A stretch of 64,000 nt of DNA from Hordeum vulgare subsp. vulgare (Eukaryota; Streptophyta; Magnoliopsida; Poales; Poaceae): positions 352,343,823 through 352,407,822 of the forward strand of contig NC_058524.1 of assembly GCF_904849725.1 (NCBI RefSeq). The letters run 5' to 3'. The notes under the pieces were generated by a model, which saw nothing but the letters and a program-made list of their open reading frames with translations, was not told the origin of the DNA and made no database searches. The position numbers and the translations under genes are program-made. Of the stretch, positions 22,449 through 35,383 are shown piece by piece (position 1 is the stretch's first letter; each line of letters begins with the position of its first letter).

Positions 22449-23630
22449 TCATGCGTAGATGAAATCTCGAGTAGAACACAAAAGAGTTTGTGGGCATTGA
22501 TATTCAATTTGCTGCCCTCCTTAGTCTTTTCTTGATTTAGCGGTATTGTTAGATTGAAGCGGCCCGGACCAACCTTACTCGCATGCTTACGAGAGACCGG
22601 TTTCATCGACTAACATGCAATTTGTTGCATAGAGATGATTGGCGGGTGTATGTTTCTTCAACTTTAGTTGAATCGGAGTTGACCGAGGCGATCCTTGGAG
22701 AAGTTAAATAGCAATTTGCGTATCACCATTGTGGCTTTTCATAAGTAAGATGCGTTCATACTAGATACCCATTGCAGCCACGTAAAACATGCAACCACAA
22801 ATTAGAGGACGTCTAACTTGTTTTTGCAGGGTACGCATGTGATTTGATATGGCCAATTACATTATATGATATATTGGATGTATGAGATGATCATGTTTTA
22901 ATAGTTAAATTTCAACTTGCACGTCATGCTTGCAGATGCGTTTACTATATTGCTAGGTAGGAGCTTTAGTAGTAATAGAATAGATAGCACGGCAACCTCA
23001 ATGGCGACACAATGATGGAAATCATGGTGTGGCACCGGTGACGATGAAGATCATGCCGGTGCTTTGGTGATGGAGATCAAGAAGCACAAGATCATGGCCA
23101 TATCATGTCACTTATGATTTGCATGTGATGTTAATGCTTTTATGCACATTATTTTAATTAGAATGGCGGTAGCATTATAAGGTGATCCCTCACTAAAATT
23201 TCAAGATAAAATTGTGTTCTCCCCGACTGTGCACCATTGTGACAGCTCGTCGTTTCGAGACACCACGTGATGATCGGGTGTGATAAACTCAACATTCACA
23301 TACAATGGGTGCAAAACAGTTGCACACGGGGAACACTCGGGTTAAACCTCATGAGCCTAGCATGTACAAACATGGCCTCGTAACACAAGAGACCAAAAGG
23401 TCGAGCATGAATCATATAGCAGATATGATCAACATGGAGATGTTCACTACTGAATCTGTACTCAACTCATGTGATGATTAGACTTGAGTTAGTGAATTTG
23501 CATCATGCGACACTCGAATGACTAGAGGGATGTCTATTTCAGTGGGAGTTTATTAGTAATGTGATTAGCTAAACTCAATTGTCTTGAACATAGTCTAAGT
23601 AATCTTTGAAAAAATTTATGTTGTAGATCA
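22449..23630 (+). mobile_element. Copia leader, non-coding
   Basis: About 1.2 kb between primer site and gag ATG. No ORF or repeat of note; a long untranslated leader is usual for BARE-type elements. Confidence 0.7.
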
Positions 23631-24475
23631 ATGGCTCGTGCAGTAGCAACCCTGAATTTCAATACGTTCCTAGAGAAAGTTAAGCTAAAAGATGATGGCA
23701 GACACTTTGTAGACTGGGCTCGAAATCTGAGGCTTATCCTCCAAGTTGGGCAAAAGAATTATGTCCTTAATGCAGCGCTAGGTGATGAACCACCCGCTAC
23801 GGCTGACAAGATGTTTTGAACGCTTGCCAAGCACGTAAGGATGACTACTCACTAGTTCAATGTGTTGTTTTGTATGGCTTAGAACTGGGACTTCAAAGAT
23901 ATTTTGAACGTCAAGGAGCATATGAGATGTTCCAGGACTTGAAGTTTATCTTTGAGAAGAATGCCCGGATCAAGAGGTATGAGACCTCCGATAAATTCTA
24001 TGCTTGCAAAATGGAGGAGAATTCGTCTATCAGTGAACATGTGCTCAAAATGTCTGGGTAATCAAACCATCTAGCTGAGATGGGGATCGCTCTCCCGCAA
24101 GAAGCTATCACTGAAAGAATTCTTCAGTCACTGCCACCTAGCTACAAGAGCTTCCTGTCGAACTATAACATGCAAGGGATGAACAAGTCACCCAGGGATC
24201 TATTTGCGTTGCTGAAAGTCGCTGAGTCCGAAATCCAAAAAGAACATCAAGATGTGATGATCAATAAGACCACTAGTTTCAAAAAATGACAAAGGCAAGA
24301 AGGGTAACTCCAAGAAGAGTGGCAAAGCTATTGCCCCTCTGAAGAAGAAACCCAAGGCTGGGCCTAAGCCGGAAACTAAGTGTTATTATTGCAAAGGGAC
24401 TGGTCACTGGGAGCGCAACTGCCGCAAGTATCTGGCCGATAAGAAGGCGGCCAATGCCAAACAAGGTATATATGA
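23631..24475 (+). pseudogene. gag: Copia gag with zinc knuckle, disrupted
   Basis: Starts MARAVATLNFNTF. In-frame or frame-changing breaks occur near 23817, 24060 and 24288. The UBN2-like gag core (FYACKMEENSSISEHVL, RILQSLPPSYK) is recognisable, and a complete CCHC knuckle, CYYCKGTGHWERNC, lies near 24380-24421 in a shifted frame. The protein would form the particle and bind RNA; this copy cannot be made. Confidence 0.88.
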
Positions 24476-24960
24476 TATACATGTTATTGATGTGTACCTC
24501 ACCAAATCTCATAGTAGTGCCTGGGTATTTGATACCGTTCCTATTGCTCACATTTGCAACTCAAAACAGGAACTGCGGAATAAACGAAGGCTGGCGAAGG
24601 ATGAAGTGACGATGCGCGTGTGAAATGGTTCCAAGGTTGATGTGATCGCCGTCGGCACGGTCTCATTGTAGTTAACATTGGGATTACTTATGAACTTAAA
24701 TAATTTTTATTTACATCCTCTGTTAGGCCTGAACATTATATCTGAATCTTGTTTATTGCGAGACGGTTACTCATTTAGGTCAGAGAATAATGGTTGTTAT
24801 ATTTATATGAATAATAACTTTTATGGTCATGCACCCAATGTGAGGGGTTTGTTCATATTGAATCTCAATTGTGATGACACTCATATCCATAACATTGAGA
24901 CCAAAAAAGATGTAGATTTAACAATGATAGCACCACTTTCTTGTGGCACTGCCGCTTAGG
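24476..24960 (+). pseudogene. pol: Copia protease remnant
   Basis: The SSAWVFDTVPIAHICNS segment near 24515-24565 is the active-site region; the expected Asp-Thr-Gly reads Asp-Thr-Val. Stops at about 24621 and 24671 and a frame change follow before the GAG-pre-integrase region. Confidence 0.82.
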
Positions 24961-25950
24961 TCATATTGGTGTTAAGCGCATGAAGAAACTCCATGTTGAT
25001 GCACTTTTGGAGTCACTTGATTTTGAATCACTTGACACATGTGAACCATGCCTCTTGGGCAAGATGACTAAGACTCCGTTTTCTGGAACAATGGAGCGTG
25101 CAAGTGACTTATTGGAGATCATACATACTGATGTGTGCGGGCCAATGAGTATAGAGGCGCGCAGCGGATATCGTTATTTTCTCACCTTCACTGACGATTT
25201 GAGTAGGTATGGCTGGATCTACTTGATGAAGCACAAGTTTGAAACATTTCAAAAGTTTAACCAATTTTGGAGTGAATTTGAAAATCATCATAACAAGAAG
25301 ATCAAATTCCTATGATCAGATCAAGGAGGAGAATATGTGAGTATTGAGTTTGGTGCTCACTTAAGACAATGTGGAATTGATCATAGTTGACACCGCCTGG
25401 AACACCAAAACGTAATGGTGTGTCCAAATGTCGTAATCATACTTTGTTAGATATGGTGCGATCTATGATGTCTCTTACCGATTTTCCATTATTGTTTTGG
25501 GGCTATGTATTAGAGACAATTGCATTCACTTTAAATAGGGCACCATAAAAATCCGTCGAGATGACACCATATAATCTATGGTATGGCAAGAAGCCAAAGT
25601 TGTCATTTCTCAAAGTTTGGGGATGTGATGCTTATGTCAAAAAGCTTCAACCTGAAAAGCTGGAACCCAAAGTGGAAAAGTGTGTCTTCATAAGTTACCC
25701 AAAAGAGACAGTTGGGTAGACCTTCTATCTCAGATCCGAGGGCAAAGTGTTTGTCGCAAAGAATGGAGCTTTTCTTGAGAAGGAGTTTCTCTCGAAAGAA
25801 TTGAGCGGGAGGAAGATAGAAATTGATGAGGTTGCGGAACCACTGCTTCAACAAGATGGTGGTGCAGGGCAGAAAGAAATTTCTTTCGAGGAAACTCCAT
25901 TGAAGAAAAAGCTAATGATGGTGATCATGAAGCTTCAGATCAAGTTACTG
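24941..25950 (+). pseudogene. pol: Copia integrase, disrupted
   Basis: HHCC finger in WHCRLGHIGVKRMK...CEPCLLGK (24941-25065), then the core with both aspartates in view (HTDVCGP, and SDQGGEY after a stop at 25313-25315). The catalytic Glu position in the NGVS-RN block is AAA, Lys, at 25426-25428. Further stops occur near 25388 and 25450. Copia order (integrase before reverse transcriptase) is clear. Confidence 0.88.
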
Positions 25951-26049
25951 TAGGACCTTGCAAGTCGACAAGAGCATGTATTGCTCCTGAGTGGTACGAA
26001 AATCTTGTCTTGTCTGTCATGTTGTTGGACAACAATGAGCCTGCGAATT

Positions 26050-27003
26050 AAGGAAAAGCAATGGTGGGCCCAGATTCCAACATATGGTTAGAAGCCATGA
26101 AATCTGAGATAGGATCTATGTATGAAAACAAAGTCTTGACTTTGGAAGTATTACCTAAAGGTCGCAAGGCTATTCAGAACAAATGGATCTTGAAGAAGAA
26201 GACGGACGTGGACGGTAATGTGACCATTTATAAAGCTTGACTTGTGGCAAAGGGTTTTCACAAGTTCATGGAGTTGACTACGATGAGACAATCTCCCCCC
26301 GTAGCGATGCTTAAGTCCGTCTGAATCATGTTAACAATAGCTGCATTTTTCGATTATGAAATCTGGTAGATGGATGTCAAAACGGCGTTCCTTAACGGGT
26401 TTCTTAAGGAAGAGTTGTATATGATGCAACCCGAAGGTTTTGTCGATCCAGAGAATGCGACAAGGTGTGCAAGCTCCAGCGATCCAGTTATGGAACGGTG
26501 CAAGCATCTCGGAGTTGGAATCAATGCTTTGATGAGGTGATCAAGGCGTTTGGGTTTATACAAGTTTTTGGAGAAGCTTGTATTTACAAGAAATTGAGTG
26601 GGAGCTCTATAGCATTTCTAACATTATATGCCGATGACATATTGCTGATTGGAAACAATGTGGAGTTTTTGGAAAGCGTAACGGATTACTTGAATAAATG
26701 TTTTTCAATGAAAGACCTAGGAGAAGCTGCTTACATATTGTGCATAAAGATCTATAGAGATAGGTCGAGACACCTAATAGCTCTTTCACAAAGCACATAC
26801 CTTGATAAAGTTTTGAAGAAGTTCAAAATGGAACAATCCAAGAAGGGGTTCTTGCCTGTTTTACAAGGTATAAAGTTGAGTAAGACTCAACGTCCAGTAA
26901 CTGCAGAAGATAGAGAAAAGATGAGTGTCGTCCCCTATGCTTCAGCCATGGGGTCTATAATGTATGCAATTTGTGCACAAGACCGAATGTTAGCCTGGCC
27001 ATA
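26050..27003 (+). pseudogene. pol: Copia reverse transcriptase, disrupted
   Basis: WLEAMKSEIGSM near 26085, NKWILKKK near 26180, [10 protein letters not shown] near 26370 and the YADD catalytic box at 26627-26638 are all present. Stops near 26238, 26322 and 26367 and a frame change near 26460 break the gene; the last open part runs 26465-27003. Confidence 0.9.
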
Positions 27004-27609
27004 AGTATGGCAGGCATGTTTCAAAACGATCCAGGAGTGGAACACTGGGCGGCGGTCAAGAATATTCTGAAGTACGTGCAAATGACTAAGGAAATGTTTC
27101 TCATTTATGGAGGTGATGAAGAGCTCGTCATAAAGGGTTACATTGATGCAAGCTTTGACACTGATCCGGATGACTCTAAGTCGCAAACCGGATATGTATT
27201 TATTCATAACGGGGGTGGGGTAAGCTGGTGCAGTTCCAAGCAAAACATCGTAGCTGAATCTACATGCGAAGCGGAGTACATAGCTTCCTCAGAGGCGACA
27301 AAGGAGAGTGTCTGGATGAAGCAATTCATGTCAGATCTTGGAGTAGTTCCAAGTGCACTGGATCCAGTCAATATGTTCTGTTACAACACTGGTGCCATTG
27401 CTCTAGCCAAGGAACCAAGGTTTCACAAGTGGACCAAACACATAAAGCGATGCTTCAACGCCATCCGTGATTACATCAAGGAGGTAGACATAAATATTTG
27501 CAAAGTGCACACGGATCTGAATGTTGGAGATCCGCTGACTAAACCTCTTCCACGAGCAAAGCATGAACAACACCAGAACTGTATGGGTGTTAGATTCATT
27601 ACATTGTAA
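26971..27609 (+). pseudogene. pol: Copia RNase H, C-terminal part of pol
   Basis: Open for 212 codons. GYIDASFDTDPDDSKSQTGYVF and STCEAEYIA blocks are typical copia RNase H; the tail AKHEQHQNCMGVRF is the usual C-terminus of this group. A small overlap with the preceding frame marks a frameshift at about 26975-27000. Confidence 0.9.
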
Positions 27610-27650
27610 ATCGCATGAAGATGTGAGGCTATATTATTCACTCTAGTGCA

Positions 27651-27660
27651 AGTGGGAGAC
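27651..27660 (+). other. Copia polypurine tract
   Basis: AGTGGGAGAC immediately before the 3' LTR start at 27661 (TGTTTGAAATATGCC). Confidence 0.85.
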
Positions 27661-29436
27661 TGTTTGAAATATGCCCCAGAGGCAATAATAAAATAGTTAT
27701 TATTATATTTCCCGTTTCATGATAATCGTTTATTATCCATTCTATAACTGTATTGAATGGAAACATAAATGCATGTGTGGATATATAGACAAAACAATGT
27801 CCCTAGTAAGTCTCCAGTTGACTAGCCTGTTGATCAAGGATGGTTAAGATTTCCTAGCCATAGACAAGTGTTCTCACTTGATGACGGGATCACATCATTA
27901 GGAGAATGATGTGATGGACAAGACCCAAACTATGAACGTAGGATATGATCGTGTAATTTTGTTGCTATTGTTTTCTGCATGTCAAGTGTACATTACTATG
28001 ACCATGAGATCATGTGACTCACTGACATTGGAGGAATACTTTGTGTGTATCAAACATCGCAATGAAAGTGGGTGAGTATAAAGGTGCTCTACACGTATCT
28101 CCAAAGGTGTCCATTGAGTTAGCATGGATTGAAACTGGGATTTGTCACTCAGTATGACTGAGAGGTATCTCGGGGCCCACTCGGTTATACAACATCACAA
28201 ACAATCCTTGCAAGAAATGTGACCAAAGAGTTAGCCACGGGATCTTATATTACGGAAGGAGTAAATAGACTTGCCCATAACGAGATTGAAATAGGTATTC
28301 GGATACCGATGATTGAATCTCACGCAAGTAACATAACGAAGGACATAGGGAATGGTATACGGGATTATATTAATCCTTGACATAGAGGTTCAACCGATAA
28401 GATCTTTGTAGAATATGTAGGATCCAATATGGGCGTCCAGGTCACGCTATTGGATATTGACCGGAGAGTATCTCACGTCATGTCTACATAGTTCTCGAAC
28501 CCGCATGGTCTGCACTCTTAAGGTTCTGTGACGTTTCGGTATAGTTGAGTTCTAGGTGTTGCTGACCGAAGTTTTGTTCGGAGTCCCGGATGAGATCCTG
28601 TACGTCATGAGGAGTTCCGGAATGTTCCCGAAACGAAGATTATATATAGGAAGTTGGTGTTTGGATTCTGGAAGGATTTCGGGCATTACCGGCAGTGTAC
28701 CGGGAGTGACGAATGGGTTCCGAGGGTCCACCAGGTGGGCCCACCACTCCCCAAGGGGGGGCACATGGACTTGATGGTGGCGCAACAGCCCTTGATGCGA
28801 TAACTAGTCAGCAAAATAAGGCCCATGAGGAAAAAGGTGGAAAATCCAAAAGAGGTGGACAACCTGGAGAGGAGTCCTAATCCAGGTATGATTGGAGGAG
28901 GAATCCTCCCCTCCTAGTTCGGCCGAGCCCAAGGGAGGCTCCCTTGGTGCGCAAGCCTACCCCGTCCGTCCTCCTATATGTACTAGAGGTTTGAGGGTTT
29001 TTGAGACGCAATATTTAGCCACGTTCTACTCTCTTCTCTAGTTTGTAGTTCTTCCTCTAGATCGGATTTCTGCGGTGCTTAGGCGAAGCCCTGCAGGCAT
29101 AGATCACCACCATCACCGGCGCACCGTCATGCTGCCGGAGAACTCATCTATTTCCCCGTCTCTCTTGCTGGATAAAGAAGGCGGAGATCATCATCGAGCT
29201 GTACGTGTGTTGAACGCGGAGGTGCCGTCCGTTCGGTACTTGATCAGGACGGATCGTGGGACGGAGGCGATTTGGATCACCAAGACGTTCCACTACATCA
29301 ACCGCGTTTATTAACGCTCCAAGCTTACGATCTACAAGGGTATGTGGATCCTATCTCCCTCTCATAGATGATCATCACCAAGATAGGTCTTCGTGTTTGT
29401 TGGATTTTTTTTGTTTCCATGCAACGTTCCCCAACA
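27661..29436 (+). mobile_element. 3' LTR of the copia element (1776 bp)
   Basis: Matches 20668-22429 along its full length with scattered substitutions; the fifth base is T where the 5' copy has G. Ends CCCCAACA before the TSD. Confidence 0.92.
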
Positions 29437-29441
29437 AGAAG

Positions 29442-30925
29442 AACGATCAAGAATTATTGACTTGGTCCGGAACAATGAATAAGGAAAGGTTGAGACAATG
29501 ATGAAAATGATTTAGAAGTGGTATTTCAAAAGGTATATGACTGATGAAATACATTCTGACGTCATATGGAAAAGAGCTTGAGGACATCTCCGAAAAGATT
29601 AGAAGATCCAAATAATATCCCTCAACAAACCTGTGGGTTATGAGCCCACACAAAATAAAAGGTTGTTGAATGGATTTATTAGGAAGAGAGAGATTGCACC
29701 GGTATAAATAAAAACTTGATGAGGCGAGAACCATGAAATAATTGAAATGATTTGAACGGAAACATGAATCTTCTGAGATATCTTCAGCACTCCACATAGA
29801 ATTGAGTGGTGACTAAACAAGAGAGGTTTTACTAAGAATTTCCCACATGGGAAAGTATTAACGGATGGAAAGATATGATGAAGTTCAAAATATTTAATTG
29901 AATCCATCGGAAAAGAAAACAAGAACGAGGAATGATGAAGCCAACACCCGAGCATCTTCATAATGAATCGTCGGAAGCAATGCGAAAGAAAAGATAGCGG
30001 AAGCATCAATGAAAGGAAAGGCACTAGGATTATAATTTAATCAGTGAAGAAAAAGGACAGGAGGGCATGGAAAACAAATACATCTTGGGATGGATGAGAT
30101 GAACTCTGGAAAGAAATATGAGGATCAATCTTGCAAATATTGGAGAAGATTGAATTATCTTGAACAGAATAACTCCGGGTTGATAAGAATTACCATGCCA
30201 TTTTTATTTAGCAAAGGTATTGGCAATCCCATAGAGATATGAGAACACCACTTAGGGAAGATTTGCAAATTAAGCCGGAAACAAATACATATCCCATTGT
30301 GCATTTGTTGGAAGGGTAAACCTAGGTAACTACTTGAATGCCCTCCTAAGAACTCTTGATATCTTCCGGTTATGCAATCTGGTCCAGCGGATACTAGGAG
30401 CAAATCCTCACACAACTCCTACCATGATACTATGCTCCAAATGTATCACATGCGTCAACACATAACAAGAGATCTCGGAAACTCGTCTACCTCACACCCT
30501 CATAATCATGATATACCAATTATGGATGTACATGTGGATGCTCTCCCTAGTACTGGGTGATGACAAACTCCTCTCGCCACAAACATTATTGAAGCAATTT
30601 CAAGCATCCTCGTCCTGACATACTATGGAAACTCGACCATAGCGATGTGTCTAGAACCCCTTGGAGCTGTAGTCTCAAGAAACAGGAGACATCAAGTACA
30701 AAATTCCATCACATTGACATCCTAGAGATTCCAAAATTCCCACATAATCCTAAAAAAAATGAGTGAGAAGAGGGTAGAATTAAAATTCATATGTCGGGAT
30801 TCCTCACCATAGGATAGAAGAGGAATAAAAAGAATCCTACTTTGTGATATATAACTAGACTCAAAACAGGTTTTCACTACATTGGACTCGGCCAAATTTG
30901 ATCAATCAAGAGGGATCCTAGGTCG
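29442..30925 (-). mobile_element. LARD-like internal domain, part 3
   Basis: About 1.5 kb of purine-rich, non-coding sequence leading (on the minus strand) away from the primer site. Several minus ORFs of 80-130 codons (29447-30024, 30155-30415) are low-complexity and unlike any gag. Confidence 0.75.
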
Positions 30926-30942
30926 GTACTGCTCTGATACCA
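30926..30942 (-). promoter_or_regulatory. Primer binding site of the LARD-like element
   Basis: Minus strand reads TGGTATCAGAGCAGTAC, 3 nt after the 5' LTR end, complementary to initiator tRNA-Met. It fixes the minus orientation of the element. Confidence 0.88.
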
Positions 30943-30945
30943 ACT

Positions 30946-33900
30946 TGTAACATCCAATATGTGATCCTATCCTTATTTTGGCTTGAGGCCTTGACAGGGA
31001 TAGAAGCGCATCTTGTCGTTTTGCAAGAATGGACATCGTTACAAGTACATGTAAAAAAGGGATGAGTATATCGAGTTGGCTTACACTTGCCACAACCTAA
31101 TCATGATCATCTCAACACAAACATACATTCACAATCCCATTTCCAAAGGTATCAAGATTAGCAAAACTTAATGGGTGAGGTAAGGTTAAGGGGTGAAGCT
31201 GGAGCAAACATTAAACATTTGAATTTGTGGCTAACTTACGAGTAGACGAATAAAAGGGGTGATCTATGCACAAACAGACGTGAACTAATAATGATCAAGA
31301 AGTGATCCTTAACACCTACTTACGAGTCAAACATAACCCCACCGTGTACTCTTTCGGTTCAGAACATAGGACAAGCGACATTCATGGTTACGAACACAGT
31401 TGGTATATTTTGTTTGAGTTTACTTCTAGTGTGCTATGACCGGGTGTTAAACAAATTTCCAAGTTTCTAGATAACTTCGGCACGACTTTTCAAAAGAGGG
31501 TGCTCCTACTCATCCATCACAAGCTAGCCAAAAGTTTCATGGAAAACCTCAACCATGGAAAATTCGTAGTCTCTTCGGAATCCCGGTGGAATACCTGTAC
31601 CTCGAGATAGCCCAAAGTATCCTCGGAATCCCAGTGCACAAGATATTTTGTAAAAGGTAAAACAAATCCAGCAAGGCCTCTCGACATGTCGACGAACCTG
31701 ATAGGAGCCGTGTATCTCGTTCTGAGGACAGACAAATAAGCGAAGCGTACGAAATAATGATAGAAATCTCAAAAGTTTCCCTAGGTTGCCTCACACGGTG
31801 CTCTAGTTTGGACCAACACTCATGAGGAGCACTGGCCCAGGGGTGATTAAGTATCCACGGGTTAGTTACTCCATATGCGGGTTTTTATTTATTTATTGGG
31901 CAAATGTAGCACCAAAGTTGGGCCTTGCCAGAAGTGTTTTAATCTGAGATGTATTATCAAGGTGGTCCCCATAACAACCCAAGCATGTTACGAGTGCGTA
32001 TATGGAATATAACACCGATGCACAAGTAACTAGGGCTGCAAAGGTGGCACAAACACCGAGCAAAAGGCCATGCCTTCCACCTTTTACCAAGTATATATTT
32101 CCATTAAATTAAATCAAAATAATACTGTGATATCTCAAGATATCCATGTTGTCACATGGAAGGAACCTGCACCTGCAACTAACAATGCTATGAGAAGGGC
32201 TGACCAAATGGTTTTCTGGGATGTGGAGGGGTTAGAAGCTTTTCATGGCAATGTCGGGAGGCTTGAAATTCAATTTGTAGATAACAAGACATAATGATAG
32301 GAGAGAGACAACTAGCATAGCCATGATAGTAGTGGTGTCCATGGAAATTGTCATCTTGCGTGAGATCCCGCTTGGAAGAAGAACAAATCCATGAAGTAGA
32401 CGAACAGGCGTAGTCGAACGAATCCTCACACTCTGAATCGGTTTTGAAACTCCATCGAGAAGAAACAACCTAGAAACAACCAATCAGCAAACGATAAACA
32501 TCACAACATGTGCATGACATGATGCTCAAACACATACGATGCCTGTCCGTACGATTATGCAAGGCATGACAAAGCACAAAAATAAATACTACACATTAAA
32601 CGAAGTTTAATATGCAACGAATTGGATATTGACGAAACTCCACATTTGAATTACTTATTTCACTCCCGTTTAGGTACACGACAATATTAAATTTTCATAA
32701 ACATGACAAGAGGTGAACATGAAAGAACTATACTATCTAGGCATTTTAAATGAGGTCGGAAACGACTTATAGCATTTTCAAAACGACCCCATATGTTAAT
32801 TTCATAAAATTTCTAGACCTTCCTAAAATATATTTTATGTTTATTAAAGAGGGAAACAAAATGCATGATGTCTTTCCACATGTCATTCTAGGCGATTTAC
32901 ATATATAGAACATTCAAAACAGAGATACGGTCTAAAAGATATGACCAACACAAGATAATATGTCATGAATGCAAATGACAACCACAAACATGTTCAATCA
33001 TGCATGTAACAAACTATGCAATGAAAATTTATAGCATGGTAGTAGGACTAATGTACTTCGTTTCATTCCATACTAGCAAGGTCTAATTATACACACAATC
33101 ATAACTAGCATCCACCCAATATGGTAATCTGAACTAAGGGGTTTCCCACACTTAGAAAAAATAGCATGGTTGAAGGAACAACAGTTTTATCAGATTGACA
33201 TGTTTGACAACAAAAATAACTACTATGCAAAACCTATACTTGAAAACTAATGGCACAAACTAACATAGGATAACATGATTTACAATTCATTCCATTGGAC
33301 CAACCACAAAGCCGCTATAGATTAAGGGCAATTCACATGGAAACATAGCAACAAAATATAGCACATTTCAAACTTAGCAGAAGGCCTACATATTAGATGC
33401 AACCATCAACGAAATTTTGAAAGAAATGAAAGTGTTTAACTTATTCACGAAGCTCTTGTAACAGATATTTGAGTATGTAGGTGCATCATATTATGCATTC
33501 AAATGCGACAATCATGTAGAGAACATCAAGCACAACATTTTACACGTAAAGCTTGCATAAATCAGAGTTATGAAATAAATCATTCTCACATGGAATTTAT
33601 GCAAATTAATGCAAATAGAAGCTCTAAATATTTTAAACATGGATGAAAGTTGGAAATTATTAATCTACATATAATTCTAAGCATTTTTCATATTTAAATA
33701 TTTTTAATCCGATGCATGGTTGTGAAGTTATTAAATGCATGAACATTAAGGACTTTTCAATAAAAGTGCAATTCACTCGATAATTAGTCAAATTCGTGGT
33801 GACCCAAAAAAACAAACACAGGCTGAATCTGCAATAGGCCCGAAACAGAGTGAGGGCAACATAGCTTAATTACGCTCGAGCATGGAATAAAGGGGCGCTC

Positions 33901-34730
33901 ACCCTCGGCCTCATGGGTGAGTCACTGGTTACAGGAGACGAGGTAGGCCGATCGGGAGCTCGAGGACGAAGGCGACAGCGTGCAGGCGCCTCGGCCCGGT
34001 TCGGACCAGTGATGGGCTTGGATCTGGGTTCATAGGCCCGCGTGGTGGACAAACATGGTTGCGGCTAGGTCGTGGCTAGGGGCTGGGGAGGCACGGAATT
34101 CGAGGGTGGCTAGGGTTTAGAGCCAAAATGGGCAGGGGTAGGCTTTTGAAATAGGAAAGGGGTCTAGGATTAGTGGTTTTAGTCCGAATTCAAACCGTTC
34201 AATTGCAAGCACACGGTCCGGAAGCGGAGCGGTAGCTAGGTGGGTCTAGTGGGCTATGCAGATAGGTTTGGGCTGAGATGAGAGGGATGTGCGTAGCCTA
34301 GCAGTGGATTTCTAAAACTGAAAACATCCGCTAATTAAACTAGCTATAGTGCCACTATATGTTGTCCGTGGGTAACAAACGACCTCCGAATGCGACGAAA
34401 TTTGACACATAGACTACCCACACTATGTTAAGACCGCACGCCAACTTTCAACCCATTCTGAGAAAGTTTTATACACAATTTTAAATATAATATTTTAAAA
34501 ATGTCGCACGCGCGTGCGTTTGTGTTTGGTCATAAGATGGTCAAGGACAGGAATGGAGAGAACCGGCGAGTACAAACGGATGCAAGTTTTGACAACTGAC
34601 AGCAGCGGAGTGTCAATGTAATGCAGATGATGCGTATGATGCGATGGTGAATGCGACAATCAGACAAATCACACGACGACAACGGAATAAAAAGGGGAAT
34701 CTTTTGGAACGTCGGTCTCAGGTTGTTACC
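30946..34730 (-). mobile_element. 5' LTR of the LARD-like element (3.79 kb)
   Basis: TGTAAC...GTTACC; the last base departs from the CA end seen at 6905, and the TSD confirms the border. It is shorter than the other LTR through at least three internal deletions. Confidence 0.85.
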
Positions 34731-34735
34731 ATAAG

Positions 34736-34817
34736 TGGATGAAAGCTCAAATGAAGCTAAGTGGGTGTGCATCCAACATACTTTCTCATGAAGACCTCGG
34801 GCATTTGAGGAAACCCG
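34736..34817 (-). mobile_element. Continuation of the gypsy fragment beyond the LARD-like insertion
   Basis: The part up to about 34805 is the inverted counterpart of about 575-640 (shared TGGATGCACACCCACTTA on the minus strand). It ends where a different LTR begins. Confidence 0.6.
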
Positions 34818-35383
34818 TTGTCGGGGTGATTCGATGATCTATGGGACCGACAAGGCCCCTTCCTATGGTTCTATGGAGACTATGGGTGCACAAAGAGCAT
34901 CACCGATAGTTGCATGTCCGACAGTTTAGATAGGTTCGGACCGCTAGAAAGTGTAAAAACCTACGTCCTATATTCTGGTGGATTATGTATGTGCTTACAA
35001 TACAGGTGCGCTCACCCGACAAGGATGGTCAAGGGAAGTAGCTACGCATGTAAAATGAATAGATACTTGACATTTCTAAATGTAGCCATGGACCTCCTTT
35101 TATAGTCCAAGGGGATACCACGGTGGCTTAAACAGTCTGCACGGTAGCTACCAAAACTACTGATAAGAGCTATACTAGGAAATACCTAACTCTCACAGAC
35201 GTGTTTAGGCGCATTAAATGTAGTATGAGGTGGTGCGCTCGCAACGTTCCCCTACAATGATTATATCTCCTTCCGTGTCGCCCGTCCACCTACCTCTTAT
35301 TCTCTTGACACGCTGCAGGACGGGTGTCATTTAGCTGATGCATGTCTCTAACTGTTGTCATCGGCCTCTGACCAGACCCACCT
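34818..35383 (-). mobile_element. LTR 3' fragment of another family (minus strand)
   Basis: On the minus strand it ends CACCCCGACA at 34818 and contains a TATAAAAGG-type box (35096-35105), so it looks like the 3' part of an LTR whose 5' part was removed or displaced by Tat-A at 35384. Family unknown. The ORF at 34914-35105 is not supported. Confidence 0.5.

Larger units (their letters stand above)
20668..29436 (+). mobile_element. Copia element, BARE/Angela/WIS-like, decayed
   Basis: LTRs 20668-22429 and 27661-29436 with TGTTGGAAATATGCCCTAGA starts and CGTTCCCCAACA ends, a degenerate initiator-Met primer site, a gag-pol region with copia domain order (gag, PR, INT, RT, RH) and polypurine tract AGTGGGAGAC before the 3' LTR. 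The LTR ends and the GAG zinc knuckle are those of the BARE/Angela/WIS group abundant in Triticeae. The coding region is broken by many stops and frameshifts, and the LTRs differ at roughly one base in ten in their first 100 bp, so this copy is clearly older than gypsy-1. Confidence 0.92.
1728..34730 (-). mobile_element. Non-coding long-LTR retrotransposon (LARD-like), host of two nested insertions
   Basis: Two related long LTRs (1728-6905 and 30946-34730) enclose a domain that, once the nested elements at 7308-20054 and 20668-29436 are removed, is only about 2.5 kb and has no gag or pol similarity. Orientation is minus: a primer site complementary to initiator tRNA-Met (TGGTATCAGAGCAG type) lies next to the right LTR and a polypurine tract next to the left one. 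Very long LTRs plus a short non-coding interior is the definition of a LARD, as in barley Sukkula; the exact family is not confirmed. Such an element would depend on enzymes from other gypsy elements. Confidence 0.8.
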
